Shown here: positions 1 through 8,947 of the stretch, piece by piece | How the letters are laid out: every line of letters starts with the position of its first letter | How positions within the stretch are numbered: the stretch's first letter is position 1 | Source: Gammaproteobacteria bacterium UBA5078 | Lineage (GTDB): Bacteria; Pseudomonadota; Gammaproteobacteria; Pseudomonadales; Pseudohongiellaceae | Reading direction: 5' to 3' | Assembly (NCBI GenBank): GCA_002416505.1 | Contig: DIAM01000016.1 | Location: 62,153 to 126,152, forward strand | DNA length: 64,000 bases | Translations under genes and position numbers: made by a program | Notes under the pieces: model-generated | Databases searched by the model: none | The model's input: the letters and a program-made list of their open reading frames with translations, nothing else | Told to the model about the DNA's origin: nothing

Positions 1-916
1 CAGCTTTCCAGATCTCCAGAGCCTCGCGCGGCAACTCTCTCGCGACGCCGGCCCCATCCACCAATGCGAGACTGGCATCCGCGAACCGTAATTCTCTTAC
101 ATCCACTAAGACCGCGTTTTCGCCTAATGCTATTCCACCCGGCACTATTATCTCGGGAATGGTAGATGCCTCGAACTCATCGCCGAGGCTCTCCTTGAGG
201 AATACCGCTGGCTCTGCGGCGGCTATGCGGCGCTCCTCTCGGCTCTTCGGGTTCAATACCGAGTCACTATTGCGGCGCAGGCTCTCGCCAAGATAGAGAA
301 ATTCCGGCAGCGCGCTGTTCAGCTCACGGGCCGCCGCAGAGTCCAGCACCCAGCGCTGCCCTACAGTCGCGTAGAGGCGGCCTCCACGCTCCTGCGCTGG
401 CACCGCGGACGAGGCGCCTTGTTGAGGGAAACCCTGCGGCTGGATATGAAAGACGCGATAGCCTTGTGCAAGCACCTTAGCGACGCGCTCGGCACTGACT
501 CGATCCGCGGCCGCATAGCTCAGCAGGTAACGCTGCTGCAGAGGCGCGTCGAGCCATGCCCCATAGAAGTTGTCGTAGTGATCGCTTTGCCCTGCCGAGG
601 CTTGCCCTTGCACAAAGGCGATAGCCCCGAGTTCGGATGCCAATAACGCCGTCTCCCACTGTTGCAACTCAGGGCTTAGGGGGAGTGAAAGCGCAGGAAT
701 ATCCGCGAGAATGCCGACTCGTGGTCGCTCGGGTGTGCCACGTGCCACGTCTACAACATTGAGGTTATAGGCAACATCGAGGCCCTCGGCATCTAGCGCA
801 TCGCTTAACTCGGCGAGCACCGCTTGGGCTGGGCTGTCGGGGTCGAGGACGGCGCCCTGGGCCGCTGGAAGACTCAGTAGGAATAGGCAGCATATTAGGT
901 GGAAGATATTTTGCAC
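1..916 (-). CDS. secreted protein of unknown function, 3' end cut by window edge
   Basis: A long open frame on the minus strand runs off the left edge without a stop. The only good start is a GTG at 916, preceded by a GGGGGAG ribosome site about 8 nt upstream. The first 22 residues (VQNIFHLICCLFLLSLPAAQG) form a short hydrophobic segment ending in small residues, as expected of a Sec signal peptide. The visible ~300 residues contain no motif I recognise: no catalytic signature, cysteine pairs or membrane spans after the leader. It starts 13 bp after the stop of the secreted protein at 930-2486, so the two are probably co-transcribed. Function not assigned. Confidence 0.75.
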   Translation of the reverse strand, partial: MQNIFHLICCLFLLSLPAAQGAVLDPDSPAQAVLAELSDALDAEGLDVAYNLNVVDVARGTPERPRVGILADIPALSLPLSPELQQWETALLASELGAIAFVQGQASAGQSDHYDNFYGAWLDAPLQQRYLLSYAAADRVSAERVAKVLAQGYRVFHIQPQGFPQQGASSAVPAQERGGRLYATVGQRWVLDSAAARELNSALPEFLYLGESLRRNSDSVLNPKSREERRIAAAEPAVFLKESLGDEFEASTIPEIIVPGGIALGENAVLVDVRELRFADASLALVDGAGVARELPREALEIWKA

Positions 917-929
917 GTCACCACTCCCC

Positions 930-2486
930 CTAATCCTGGCCCTGCGCGCAGGGATCGAAAGCCTCTCCTCGCTGCGCCGCTTGCAGTTTTCTCCTCAGAT
1001 CGTCGATCCAAAAAGGAGTCCCCCAGAAGTGCATCGGCCTCGCCATGCGGTTGATCAACGCATTGGCCTCGTCGTAATCGTTCGCCAGAATCGCATACTC
1101 GACTGCCTGCTCTAATACGAAGGTATCGGCGGGCAGACTCGCGAAGGCTTTCTGTTGGTATACGCGCCCCTGCTGCCAGTCCATGGTCGGGAATAAATAG
1201 AGCTGCGCATTGGACAGATTCACCTCGGCAGAATCCGGGTTCAGCGCTAAGGCACGCTGAAAATGTGTGGTCATGCCCTGCTCGACGCGCTGCAGTTGCG
1301 CGGGGCTTAAGGGCTCCTCGCAGTTCTCGCGCTGGCTATCGTAATACTGCCCGAAATCTAGGTGCAGCTGAAAATCCTCAGGCGCCAATTCCAAGGCACG
1401 CTGATAGCCAAGTTCCAATTCCTGCGCAGTTACTGCGTCGGCGCTGTCATCGGACTCCTCTGCAAGCATGCGTTTGGCATCGGCGAGACCGGAAGATGCT
1501 CGACCACCGCCCCTGCCCTCTTGCAACAGATGCTCGAAAAAATATGCCGACAGCCGGAAGCGAGCCGAGTGCAGGGAAATCTCCGCTAGCGCTAGGTCGA
1601 TCTCCTCCTGCCCTACCTCATAGGCCTCAAACTCACCTTGCGGCGCAATCTCGAATATATCCTGATCGCTATCGCCCCGGCGCTGTCCCTCCTGCACGAA
1701 GCGCTCGAACTCCTGCGCTAAGCTGCGCACTGGCAACTCGAATGCCTGATCGTAGGCAAAGCGCTCGCTACGACCCTGCTGCAGTAAAGCAAGATAGTCT
1801 TGTAGATGGCCACGGAGATCATCGAAGCCTGCGCGCTGCTGACCATGGCGCAGGAAATGCACGAAGAACGCTGCCTTTAGATTGGCGATCTGGATGAGTC
1901 TTGGGGAGGCTAATGAGGCATCGTCATAGAGTAAGTCATCGAGCGCTAAGTCCCCATTGAGCGCGGCAATCAATCGATAGTCATCGGCGCTAAACCCTCG
2001 CAGCTCGGCATCACGACCGGCGGGCTCTAGGCGGCTAAGGTATTGGCTCATCCCCTCTTCAAACCAGCGTGGCAAGCCGATGGGGCGATTGTTGATGAGG
2101 AAGTGTGCGTAGTGATGCTTGGCCATGTCGATTCCGGCATCACTATTGCGCGCGATGATGAAGTTCGCACGCGGTGAGGAGTAAAAATACGCCGCATCAT
2201 TACTCTCCGCGAAGAGTAGGTAGTCGTCCTCCTCGTCGAAGAGATAGAGATAGGTCTTGATTGGGTCTTGCGCTTGCGTGCCGGCGACGCCTAAGACTTG
2301 CAAGGCGGCAGCACGCCAGTGCTCGAGGGCATTAGCGCGGCGCTCGGTTTGCCGTTGTGACAACTGACTGTAGAGGATGAAGTTATTCGTAGCGCTCGCA
2401 AACCAGCGCTGCGTCGACAAGTCACTAACTTCGGCTGCCTGGGTATGCAGCGCGATCATTGTTATCAGCACTAGAACTGTGCGCAT
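930..2486 (-). CDS. secreted peptidase-MA-like (DUF1570-type) TPR protein with altered HExxH
   Basis: 518 residues with a signal peptide cleaved near residue 17 (IALHTQA-A). Residues ~120-150 have the layout of gluzincin-like DUF1570 proteins, an HxxxH helix followed by LPRWFEEGMSQYL. The canonical HExxH is written HHYAH here (residues 124-128), so the catalytic Glu is replaced by His (codon CAC at 2112-2114). The C-terminal half (~350-500) holds TPR-like helices (LELAPEDFQLHLDFGQYY; ALNPDSAEVNLSNAQLY). The start ATG at 2486 has a GGAG site. The gene at 1-916 follows after 13 bp. The altered motif suggests a binding or scaffold role rather than hydrolysis, though the family assignment itself is by eye. 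Confidence 0.8.
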   Translation of the reverse strand: MRTVLVLITMIALHTQAAEVSDLSTQRWFASATNNFILYSQLSQRQTERRANALEHWRAAALQVLGVAGTQAQDPIKTYLYLFDEEDDYLLFAESNDAAYFYSSPRANFIIARNSDAGIDMAKHHYAHFLINNRPIGLPRWFEEGMSQYLSRLEPAGRDAELRGFSADDYRLIAALNGDLALDDLLYDDASLASPRLIQIANLKAAFFVHFLRHGQQRAGFDDLRGHLQDYLALLQQGRSERFAYDQAFELPVRSLAQEFERFVQEGQRRGDSDQDIFEIAPQGEFEAYEVGQEEIDLALAEISLHSARFRLSAYFFEHLLQEGRGGGRASSGLADAKRMLAEESDDSADAVTAQELELGYQRALELAPEDFQLHLDFGQYYDSQRENCEEPLSPAQLQRVEQGMTTHFQRALALNPDSAEVNLSNAQLYLFPTMDWQQGRVYQQKAFASLPADTFVLEQAVEYAILANDYDEANALINRMARPMHFWGTPFWIDDLRRKLQAAQRGEAFDPCAQGQD

Positions 2487-2581
2487 TGTTCATGCTCCGT
2501 AACCGACGATAGCTTGAGGTTACTCTTCACGACAACGGCTTGGCAAGTGACGCGCCCCTATGGCGCGCCTGCTATCCCTCA

Positions 2582-4252
2582 TCACATATTCGGATAGTTC
2601 GGACCGCCACCGCCCTCGGGAGTCACCCAATGTATGTTCTGCGCGGGATCTTTAATGTCGCAGGTTTTGCAATGCACGCAATTCTGAGAATTGATCTGGA
2701 AGCGCTTGCTGCCATCGCTCTCCTCTACCACCTCGTATACGCCTGCGGGGCAATAACGCTGCGCGGGCTCATCGAATTTAGGGAGGTTCACGCCGATGGG
2801 GATGCTCGGATCCTTCAGGTGCAGATGGCAGGGCTGATTCTCCCCATGATTGGTATTGGACAGGAACACTGAGGACAGCTTGTCGAAGCTAATCTTGCCA
2901 TCGGGCTTCGGATAGTCGATCTTAGGGGCCTGCGCAGCCGTCTTCATCTGCGCATAATCGGGTGTGCGATCGCGGAAGGTAATAGGGAAACGGCCGCCTA
3001 ACAGGTTGTGCTCGATGAACACCAAGGCGCTGCCGAGCCAGAACCCTAGCTTGTGGAAACCCGCACTAAAGTTGCGGGTCTTGTACAACTCCTCATAGAG
3101 CTTGGAGGCACGGAAACGCTCGGTATAGGAGGTCAACTCCTTCTCGGCAGTGCCTTCGCTTCCGGCTCTCTGCAGAGCCTCTACGAGGCTCTCCGCGGCG
3201 AGCATGCCGGACTTCATTGCCGTATGGCTGCCCTTGATCTTAGCCGCGTTGAGTGTGCCAGCATCACAGCCGATCAGCAGGCCACCGGGAAAAGTCATCT
3301 TCGGCAGCGAGTTGAGGCCACCCTTGTTGAGTGCGCGCGCGCCGTAACTCAGACGCTTACCGCCCTCGATATACTGCTTGATCACCGGGTGCTGCTTAAA
3401 CTTCTGAAACTCGTCGAAGGGACTAATATGGGGATTGCTATAGCCAAGATCGACGATCAGGCCTAGCGAGACCTGATGATTCTCCGAATGGTAGAGGAAT
3501 CCGCCGCTGGAGCCTGCGTAGCTCGCGCCAATCATCGGGTAACCCGCCGTATGGACCACCAAGCCCTCTTTGTGTTTAGCGGGATCTATCTCCCAGATCT
3601 CTTTCAACCCGATGCCATAATGCTGTGGGTCTGAGTCGGCATCTAGCTTGAAGCGCTCGATCAACTCCTTGCCTAGATGGCCGCGACAGCCTTCGGCGAA
3701 CACGGTGTATTTAGCGTGAAACTCGAACCCGGGCTCGTAGGAATCCTTGTGCTCGCCCTGAGCGTCTACGCCCATATCGCCGGTGGCGACGCCTTTCACG
3801 CTGCCGTCTTCGTGATAGAGGATCTCCGCCGCTGCAAAGCCCGGGAACACCTCGGCGCCTAACTCGGACGCCTGCTCGCCCAACCAGCGACACAAATTAC
3901 CTAGGGAGATGATGTAGTTGCCATCGTTATGCATGGGCTTGGGGACGAGTAAGCCGGGAAATTTCACGCCCTTAGTTGGGCCTGAGAGATAATAGACATC
4001 GTCGCCGGTGACCGCGGTGTTCAGTGGCGCGCCACGGTCTTTCCAGTCCGGGAACAATTCGTCTAATGCGCTAGTCTCGAATACAGCACCAGAGAGGATA
4101 TGAGCGCCAATCTCGGAGCCTTTCTCCAAGACACACACGCTAAGTTCCAGCTCAGCATCCTTAGCCAACTGCAATAATCGACATGCGGCGGAGAGTCCTG
4201 CTGGGCCTGCTCCGACGATCACTACATCAACTTCCATGGACTCGCGCTGCAT
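2582..4252 (-). CDS. electron transfer flavoprotein-ubiquinone oxidoreductase
   Basis: Membrane-associated flavoprotein that passes electrons from acyl-CoA dehydrogenases, via ETF, to ubiquinone. The 556 residues match the usual ETF-QO length. The N-terminus carries the FAD dinucleotide fold (VVIVGAGPAGLSAACRLL, ~residues 9-27). The C-terminus carries the single [4Fe-4S] ligand set, C501, C525, C528 and C531 (CPAGVYEV then NCVHCKTCDIKDP), and ends in the typical GGGGPNYPNM. The start ATG at 4252 has an AGGAG site 9 nt upstream; ATG 4237 (MEVDVVI) is an alternative. The gene stands alone with no etfAB beside it; an acyl-CoA dehydrogenase that could feed it lies at 17872-19092. Confidence 0.97.
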   Translation of the reverse strand: MQRESMEVDVVIVGAGPAGLSAACRLLQLAKDAELELSVCVLEKGSEIGAHILSGAVFETSALDELFPDWKDRGAPLNTAVTGDDVYYLSGPTKGVKFPGLLVPKPMHNDGNYIISLGNLCRWLGEQASELGAEVFPGFAAAEILYHEDGSVKGVATGDMGVDAQGEHKDSYEPGFEFHAKYTVFAEGCRGHLGKELIERFKLDADSDPQHYGIGLKEIWEIDPAKHKEGLVVHTAGYPMIGASYAGSSGGFLYHSENHQVSLGLIVDLGYSNPHISPFDEFQKFKQHPVIKQYIEGGKRLSYGARALNKGGLNSLPKMTFPGGLLIGCDAGTLNAAKIKGSHTAMKSGMLAAESLVEALQRAGSEGTAEKELTSYTERFRASKLYEELYKTRNFSAGFHKLGFWLGSALVFIEHNLLGGRFPITFRDRTPDYAQMKTAAQAPKIDYPKPDGKISFDKLSSVFLSNTNHGENQPCHLHLKDPSIPIGVNLPKFDEPAQRYCPAGVYEVVEESDGSKRFQINSQNCVHCKTCDIKDPAQNIHWVTPEGGGGPNYPNM

Positions 4253-4694
4253 ATACTTGAACTCCTAAATCGACGGCCAATAGGCAAAAACAGTTTCTTT
4301 CCGTGCCCTGTAGCCCACTATCCATCCCTATTTGGGGGGATGCATGGATGTGCATTAGAGGGCGCACATTATGAGCAAATGCACAGTAAATCGCAAAGAT
4401 TCGGCCTAGGAAAGCCCCGAAAAAGCGCAGCAAGGGTCTATTGCTGAGCCTATCGCGCGGCGCTCGAAGACTCACTAATCCAGTCGGGAATATTGTGCGT
4501 AATACTTCATTGCAAGAGCGCAAAATAGCACAATTGCGAGCATTTGCTCGAAAGAACTGACAAATTGTCACTTCTTGAAAACGCTAAGTTACTGTATCAT
4601 TACGCTTTTTTATAATTCGGTCAGTGCCATGTCAGGCGTTGAACGGAACCCCTAACGACGTTATCGCGTTTTATCGTTACATTCCGGAGATCAC
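4253..4694. other. 442-bp intergenic region between divergent genes
   Basis: No credible gene is present; the open frame on the minus strand at 4227-4571 has no recognisable domain and overlaps the ETF-QO start. The right part is A+T-rich and holds the probable promoter of the TonB receptor. I see no operator-like repeat that I would defend. Confidence 0.6.
4589..4616 (+). promoter_or_regulatory. probable sigma-70 promoter of the TonB receptor gene
   Basis: A TTACTG -35-like hexamer (4589-4594), a 16-bp spacer and a perfect TATAAT -10 (4611-4616) lie 78 bp upstream of the ATG at 4695. The -10 is strong and the -35 weak. Confidence 0.45.
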
Positions 4695-6830
4695 ATGACA
4701 CTTGGGCATCTATTTTTACAGCCTTCTATCCGCACCAGTCTACGCCTCTGCGCCCTCACTCTCGCACTAAGCAGCATCCCGCTTGGACATGCCCAAGACA
4801 GCAATAGCGAGAATTCGACCATCGTCTACGAGGCAAACTTCTTCGCCCAGTACACGCCGATCTCTGCGAATGACATGATCAGCCGCATTCCCGGGGTGAA
4901 CCTGCGCAACAACTCTGGCGGCCGAGGCTTAGGCTCTGGCGGAGACCTCCTTATCAACGGCAAGCGCATCGCTGGCAAGGACAATTCGGCTAATGATCAA
5001 CTCAGTCGAATCGCCGCCGATCAGGTCGATCGTATCGAGATCATTCGTGGCAGCTCCGCGGAACTGGATGTGCGTGGCGCCAGCCAAGTGGTCAATATCG
5101 TATTGAAGGAGGCCGCTTCGCGTTCCAGCCTGTCCGCCGAAATCAATATGGACTACCACACCGACGACACGCTCGATCCAGGCGCGTCGATCGCCTATGG
5201 TGGTCAAACCGGCAATCTTAATTACCTATTCGGACTTAAGTTAGACCCGCGCTATAACGGTTACAGGCGCGCCGAGTACAACTACGACCCGGATATGGCG
5301 CTGACCGAAATAGTAAAAGAGTCTAATTTTCGCGACCAAGACGCTATCGAAGCCAGCATGAATCTCGGCTACGACTTCGAGCGCGACCGCATTCAATTCA
5401 ATTCCCTGTACTCCGATGCCTCTCATCCCGCGGAAGTGGATCGTGACAGCTTCGCGAGCGCCGATCTCTTAACACCCTATAGCTCTGTGTTGGAGGCCAC
5501 CGATAACGAACAGTCGAATTGGGAGATCGGCGGCAATTACGAACATAGCTTCGCCAATGGCAGCCGCTTCCAGCTGCTCGCGATCAGCAATGAAGAGATT
5601 CGCAACTCGACTCGCGATCGCTTCACCACTACCGATAATGCGCGCGACAAGACGCAGTATCTGCAATCGAACAAGCGCACTCGTGAACGCATCGCCCAGG
5701 CCACTTATAGCTGGGGCATCACCGAAGGCCACGACATGCAGCTAGGCCTAGAGCGCGCCCAGACTATTTTAGACACGGAGCTCTACCTCGGTTCGGCGAG
5801 CGCGACCGGCACCCCTTCGTCCAGCTATGGAAATCTTCCGCCGGTTCTGAGTTCCTCGAACCCTGGCTCCACGGTTGAGGAGATACGGTACGAAAGCTTT
5901 GCGGTACACAACTGGACCCTTAACGACAAGATGACGCTAGAGAGCACGCTGCTATATGAGGCATCGACTATCGAGCAAACCGGTGTCGCCAACCGTAGCC
6001 GCGACTTCGGCTTCCTACGCCCCAAGGTCGACTATCGCTATGACCTCAATCCGTCGGTGCAACTACGCGCCACAGCCGAGCGCGCGATCTCGCAATTGAG
6101 CTTCGAGAGCTTCACGGCCACGACTAACAATTCCGACCCATCCAAAGACACTTACGCCGGCAACCCCGACCTAAGCCAAGAGAAAGAGATGCGCTATGAG
6201 TTGGGCTTACAGTATCGCCTACCCAACGATGGCGGAGTGGTGAATTCACGCCTGTTTTATCGCGACATCGACGATATCATCGGCAAGATCAACGTCTCGG
6301 ACGATCCTGCAAACCCGCTGTCGACCACTGGCAACATAGGGGCCGGTACGCGCTATGGCATCTTCATCGATGCGAGCACGCGACTCGCCTTTCTTGGCTT
6401 GCCCGATGCGCTCGTCACCAGCGCCGTGAACATCTTCGACTCCAGTGTCTACGATCCGATCATAGGCACCGACCGGCGCTTCAATCGACGCGGCAACATC
6501 GAGTTAGGCTTCAGCCACGACATCCCCGATCTGGGCCTGAACTATGGTTTCAAGTTTAGCCAAGAGATCAGGGGCGGTGAGAAGAACGTAGACGTGGACA
6601 CCATCGAACAGTACCTCCCTGGCCCACAGCTGCAGCTCTTCGTCTCCAAGGTTGCCTTCGAGAACTTCACCTTCCGCTTAGAGACCATGAACACCCTAGG
6701 CTCCGAATTCTGTCGAGACCGCTATCGCTATGACGGCCTAGTCAGTGCCAGTAGGTTGACGGAGATAGAGGATTCTTGCTCCTCGGGAGGCGGTCAGAAA
6801 GTCGCGCTGAAGATTAGGACGACGTTCTAG
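4695..6830 (+). CDS. TonB-dependent outer-membrane receptor
   Basis: 711 residues. A signal peptide ends near LGHAQ (residues 32-36). A plug domain follows (~45-135), with NDMISRIPGVNLRNN and the RIEIIRGSSAELDVRGASQ segment typical of plugs. The remainder is a 22-strand-type barrel rich in alternating aromatic strands that ends in aromatic Phe (KIRTTF), the outer-membrane assembly signal. The ATG at 4695 has GGAG 6-7 nt upstream. It lies alone between a promoter and a strong terminator, with no substrate-specific neighbour, so the ligand cannot be inferred. It is shorter than the second receptor (33178-35730) and has no Pho-type site upstream. Confidence 0.93.
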   Translation: MTLGHLFLQPSIRTSLRLCALTLALSSIPLGHAQDSNSENSTIVYEANFFAQYTPISANDMISRIPGVNLRNNSGGRGLGSGGDLLINGKRIAGKDNSANDQLSRIAADQVDRIEIIRGSSAELDVRGASQVVNIVLKEAASRSSLSAEINMDYHTDDTLDPGASIAYGGQTGNLNYLFGLKLDPRYNGYRRAEYNYDPDMALTEIVKESNFRDQDAIEASMNLGYDFERDRIQFNSLYSDASHPAEVDRDSFASADLLTPYSSVLEATDNEQSNWEIGGNYEHSFANGSRFQLLAISNEEIRNSTRDRFTTTDNARDKTQYLQSNKRTRERIAQATYSWGITEGHDMQLGLERAQTILDTELYLGSASATGTPSSSYGNLPPVLSSSNPGSTVEEIRYESFAVHNWTLNDKMTLESTLLYEASTIEQTGVANRSRDFGFLRPKVDYRYDLNPSVQLRATAERAISQLSFESFTATTNNSDPSKDTYAGNPDLSQEKEMRYELGLQYRLPNDGGVVNSRLFYRDIDDIIGKINVSDDPANPLSTTGNIGAGTRYGIFIDASTRLAFLGLPDALVTSAVNIFDSSVYDPIIGTDRRFNRRGNIELGFSHDIPDLGLNYGFKFSQEIRGGEKNVDVDTIEQYLPGPQLQLFVSKVAFENFTFRLETMNTLGSEFCRDRYRYDGLVSASRLTEIEDSCSSGGGQKVALKIRTTF

Positions 6831-6913
6831 GACTCCGTGCGATCAGCCTAGCGGAGGGGGTTTTTGTTTGTGCAAAGATCTGTTTAGTTAGTTGCAACCT
6901 ACAACGCACACAG

Positions 6914-6945
6914 TAGGCGCAATGGCAGCATTGCGCCTATTTTTA
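6914..6945 (+). terminator. Rho-independent terminator after the TonB receptor
   Basis: A perfect stem, 6915-6924 (AGGCGCAATG) with 6929-6938, extended by one T-A pair, has a 4-nt GCAG loop and is followed by ATTTTTATT. A weaker CTCCG/CGGAG stem with a T5 run at ~6834-6865 lies just before it. Confidence 0.85.
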
Positions 6946-7000
6946 TTCCGCATCGCTTAGAATGCTCTCTAAGTTTGAACCACGCTCTCACTAGGAAATC

Positions 7001-7648
7001 ATGGCCTCGAGAAAATCGCCCTACCTGTTCGCTTATCTGCTCTGCGCCCTCGGACTAACCCCGGTCACTAGCTTAGCGGCCGAGTTTGCGGTCTTAGTGG
7101 TTGATCAACAGGGCATGCCGGTCGCCAATGCGGTGATTGAGAGCCCAGGGGCGGCGGTTAGCATCGCCCCTTCCCAGATCGCCATCATCGATCAAGTCAA
7201 CAAACGCTTCGTGCCTATGGTCATCGCGGTCCAGAGAGGACAGCGCGTGAACTTTCCTAACAACGATAATATCCGTCATCACGTTTATTCCTTCTCCGCG
7301 ATAAAGCAATTCTCCACTGAATTATATGCCGATACCCCCGGGGCGCCGGTCGCCTTCGAGCAGTCTGGAGTTGCAGTGCTAGGCTGCAATATTCACGACA
7401 GCATGGTCGGTTACATCTATGTGAGTGATTGGCAGAACGTCGCCGTTAGCGACGCGAGTGGTTTAGTGCGCTTCGAACAGAGCGCCATCCCGGAGCAGAT
7501 CGTCGTATGGCACCCCTGGTCGAACGACACGGACAATCGGCGCACGGTGAGCACGGCTTCTATCAGCGAAGGCGGCACCCTCGAGGTACAACTGAGCATC
7601 ACCAACCCGGAGCGTGCCTTCGGCTTTAGAGCATTGCGTGATCAATAA
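7001..7648 (+). CDS. periplasmic cupredoxin-like protein ('methylamine utilization protein' type)
   Basis: 215 residues with a signal peptide (cleavage near SLAA, residue 27). The middle is a single cupredoxin domain with a type-1 copper ligand set: His93/His94 (NIRHHVYSF), Cys129, His132 and Met135 (GCNIHDSMVGYIYV). Proteins of this kind are often annotated as methylamine utilization proteins, but there is no methylamine dehydrogenase here. A periplasmic electron-carrier or copper-binding role is the safer call. The stop at 7646-7648 is one base before the ATG of the next gene, so it heads a three-gene operon with a beta-barrel protein and a haemoglobin lipoprotein. Confidence 0.85.
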   Translation: MASRKSPYLFAYLLCALGLTPVTSLAAEFAVLVVDQQGMPVANAVIESPGAAVSIAPSQIAIIDQVNKRFVPMVIAVQRGQRVNFPNNDNIRHHVYSFSAIKQFSTELYADTPGAPVAFEQSGVAVLGCNIHDSMVGYIYVSDWQNVAVSDASGLVRFEQSAIPEQIVVWHPWSNDTDNRRTVSTASISEGGTLEVQLSITNPERAFGFRALRDQ

Positions 7649-7649
7649 T

Positions 7650-8489
7650 ATGAGACGAAATCTTTCCCTCTTAGTGCTTCTTACTGGCCTAGTACTTCCA
7701 TGGGTCTACGCGCATGCCGACGGCCGCATAAAGGGTACCGGTGGAGTTAGCTCCATCGGCGGCGCCGGTGGTGGCGGCCTTATTCCATGGGCGACCCTGA
7801 CTAGCCTTGCCTCCGAGGAGCAACGCGGCTTTACGGCCTTCGCTACCTACACCGACCTCGACGATTTCACCCTTGACGTAGTCGGCGGCGGCGTCAATTT
7901 CAGTGATCGATTAGAGCTGTCCTATGCGCGCCAGAGTTTCACGATAAAAGCCAACGACGCCGAGATCGAGCAAGATAAATACGCACTAAAAGTTCGCCTC
8001 GCAGGGAATCTACTCTACGGGAAGTTGCCACAAGTTGCATTTGGGCTCGAGCGCAGCCACTTGCGCGATCCCGCTACGGCAAGAGCGGTGGGCGCCAAGG
8101 ATGACGACGGCACGGATTTGTATATTAGCGCCGCGCGCGCATGGATAGACGGCCTCTTCCATCGCACCAGCATGCTCAATGTGAACCTGCGTTACTCGCA
8201 GGCCAATCAGTTTGGCCTGCTAGGGCATGGCGGCGACGATCAAGACACACGCGTGCAAGTGGAGGTAGCGGCGGCGATGTTCTTGACGCGCAGCATCGCC
8301 ATTGGCGCGGAATACAGACAGAAACCAGACAACCTCAATGCATTGCGTGAAGGCGGTGCTGCGGATGTATTCGTGGCCTGGTTCCCTAACAAACATGTTT
8401 CGGTCACTGGCGCCTATGTCATGCTCGGCGAGATTGCCGGTGCGCGGCCGCAGAATGGGTTTTACCTTTCGATACAGGGAGCGCTATAG
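7650..8489 (+). CDS. DUF3034-family outer-membrane beta-barrel-like protein
   Basis: 279 residues from the ATG at 7650. An upstream in-frame ATG at 7614 lies inside the previous gene and would spoil the signal peptide (MRRNLSLLVLLTGLVL...AHA). The mature N-terminus has GGVSSIGGAGGGGLIPWA, the glycine-rich opening typical of DUF3034. The rest alternates polar and hydrophobic residues as in a small barrel (FTAFATYTDLDDF; LELSYARQSFTI; ITGAYVML-like strands near the end). It is translationally coupled on both sides: the upstream stop is 1 bp away and the downstream ATG abuts its TAG. Family members occur beside the same cupredoxin type, and their function is unknown. Confidence 0.85.
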   Translation: MRRNLSLLVLLTGLVLPWVYAHADGRIKGTGGVSSIGGAGGGGLIPWATLTSLASEEQRGFTAFATYTDLDDFTLDVVGGGVNFSDRLELSYARQSFTIKANDAEIEQDKYALKVRLAGNLLYGKLPQVAFGLERSHLRDPATARAVGAKDDDGTDLYISAARAWIDGLFHRTSMLNVNLRYSQANQFGLLGHGGDDQDTRVQVEVAAAMFLTRSIAIGAEYRQKPDNLNALREGGAADVFVAWFPNKHVSVTGAYVMLGEIAGARPQNGFYLSIQGAL

Positions 8490-8936
8490 ATGAGCATGAT
8501 CAGAAATTTCTCCCTCGGCAAGGGTCTATGCGCGCTGACTCTAGTAATGCTATTGAACGCCTGTAGTGGAACGCAGCATCCAGAAAACCTCTACAGCGCA
8601 TTAGGTGGCGAGGCAGGAATCGCGACAATCACTGATTATTTCATAGTGGAGATCGCCAACGACGAGCGCGTTATCGCCTATTTCGAGGATACCAATGTCG
8701 AGCGTTTCCGATATTTTTTTATCGAGCATGTGTGTATGCTCAGCGATGGCCCGTGCGAATACACCGGCGACTCGCTTGTCGATACCCATGTGGGGATGAA
8801 TGTGACGGGGGCTGCCTTCAACGCGATCGTAGAGGACTTGATGGCGGCGATGAACAAAGCGGACATCGCCATCGGCACGCAGAATCGACTGCTCGCGCGG
8901 ATGGCAGAACTACGCGAGCAGGTTATCCAACTTTAA
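8490..8936 (+). CDS. group 1 truncated haemoglobin, predicted lipoprotein
   Basis: 148 residues. The N-terminus is a lipoprotein signal with lipobox LLNAC (Cys25) instead of a cytoplasmic start. Residues ~34-145 are a truncated haemoglobin: YSALGGEAGI at helix A/B, FFIEHVCMLSDGPCEY, and DTHVGMNVT with His100 as the probable proximal haem ligand. The ATG directly abuts the TAG of the DUF3034 gene. Group 1 truncated haemoglobins bind O2 or NO and are usually cytoplasmic. Export as a lipoprotein next to a copper protein suggests periplasmic NO/O2 chemistry or electron transfer, which is inference. ATG 8496 is an alternative start. Confidence 0.9.
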   Translation: MSMIRNFSLGKGLCALTLVMLLNACSGTQHPENLYSALGGEAGIATITDYFIVEIANDERVIAYFEDTNVERFRYFFIEHVCMLSDGPCEYTGDSLVDTHVGMNVTGAAFNAIVEDLMAAMNKADIAIGTQNRLLARMAELREQVIQL

Positions 8937-8947
8937 TTTCCGGCGAG

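Noticed and set aside
1265..1897. 210-residue open frame on the plus strand
   Set aside because: It lies fully antisense to the secreted TPR protein, is rich in Arg/Pro/Ala as an antisense shadow, and has no signal, domain or ribosome site.
4227..4571. 114-residue minus-strand frame upstream of ETF-QO
   Set aside because: It overlaps the ETF-QO start, has no recognisable domain, and its sequence looks like translated promoter DNA.
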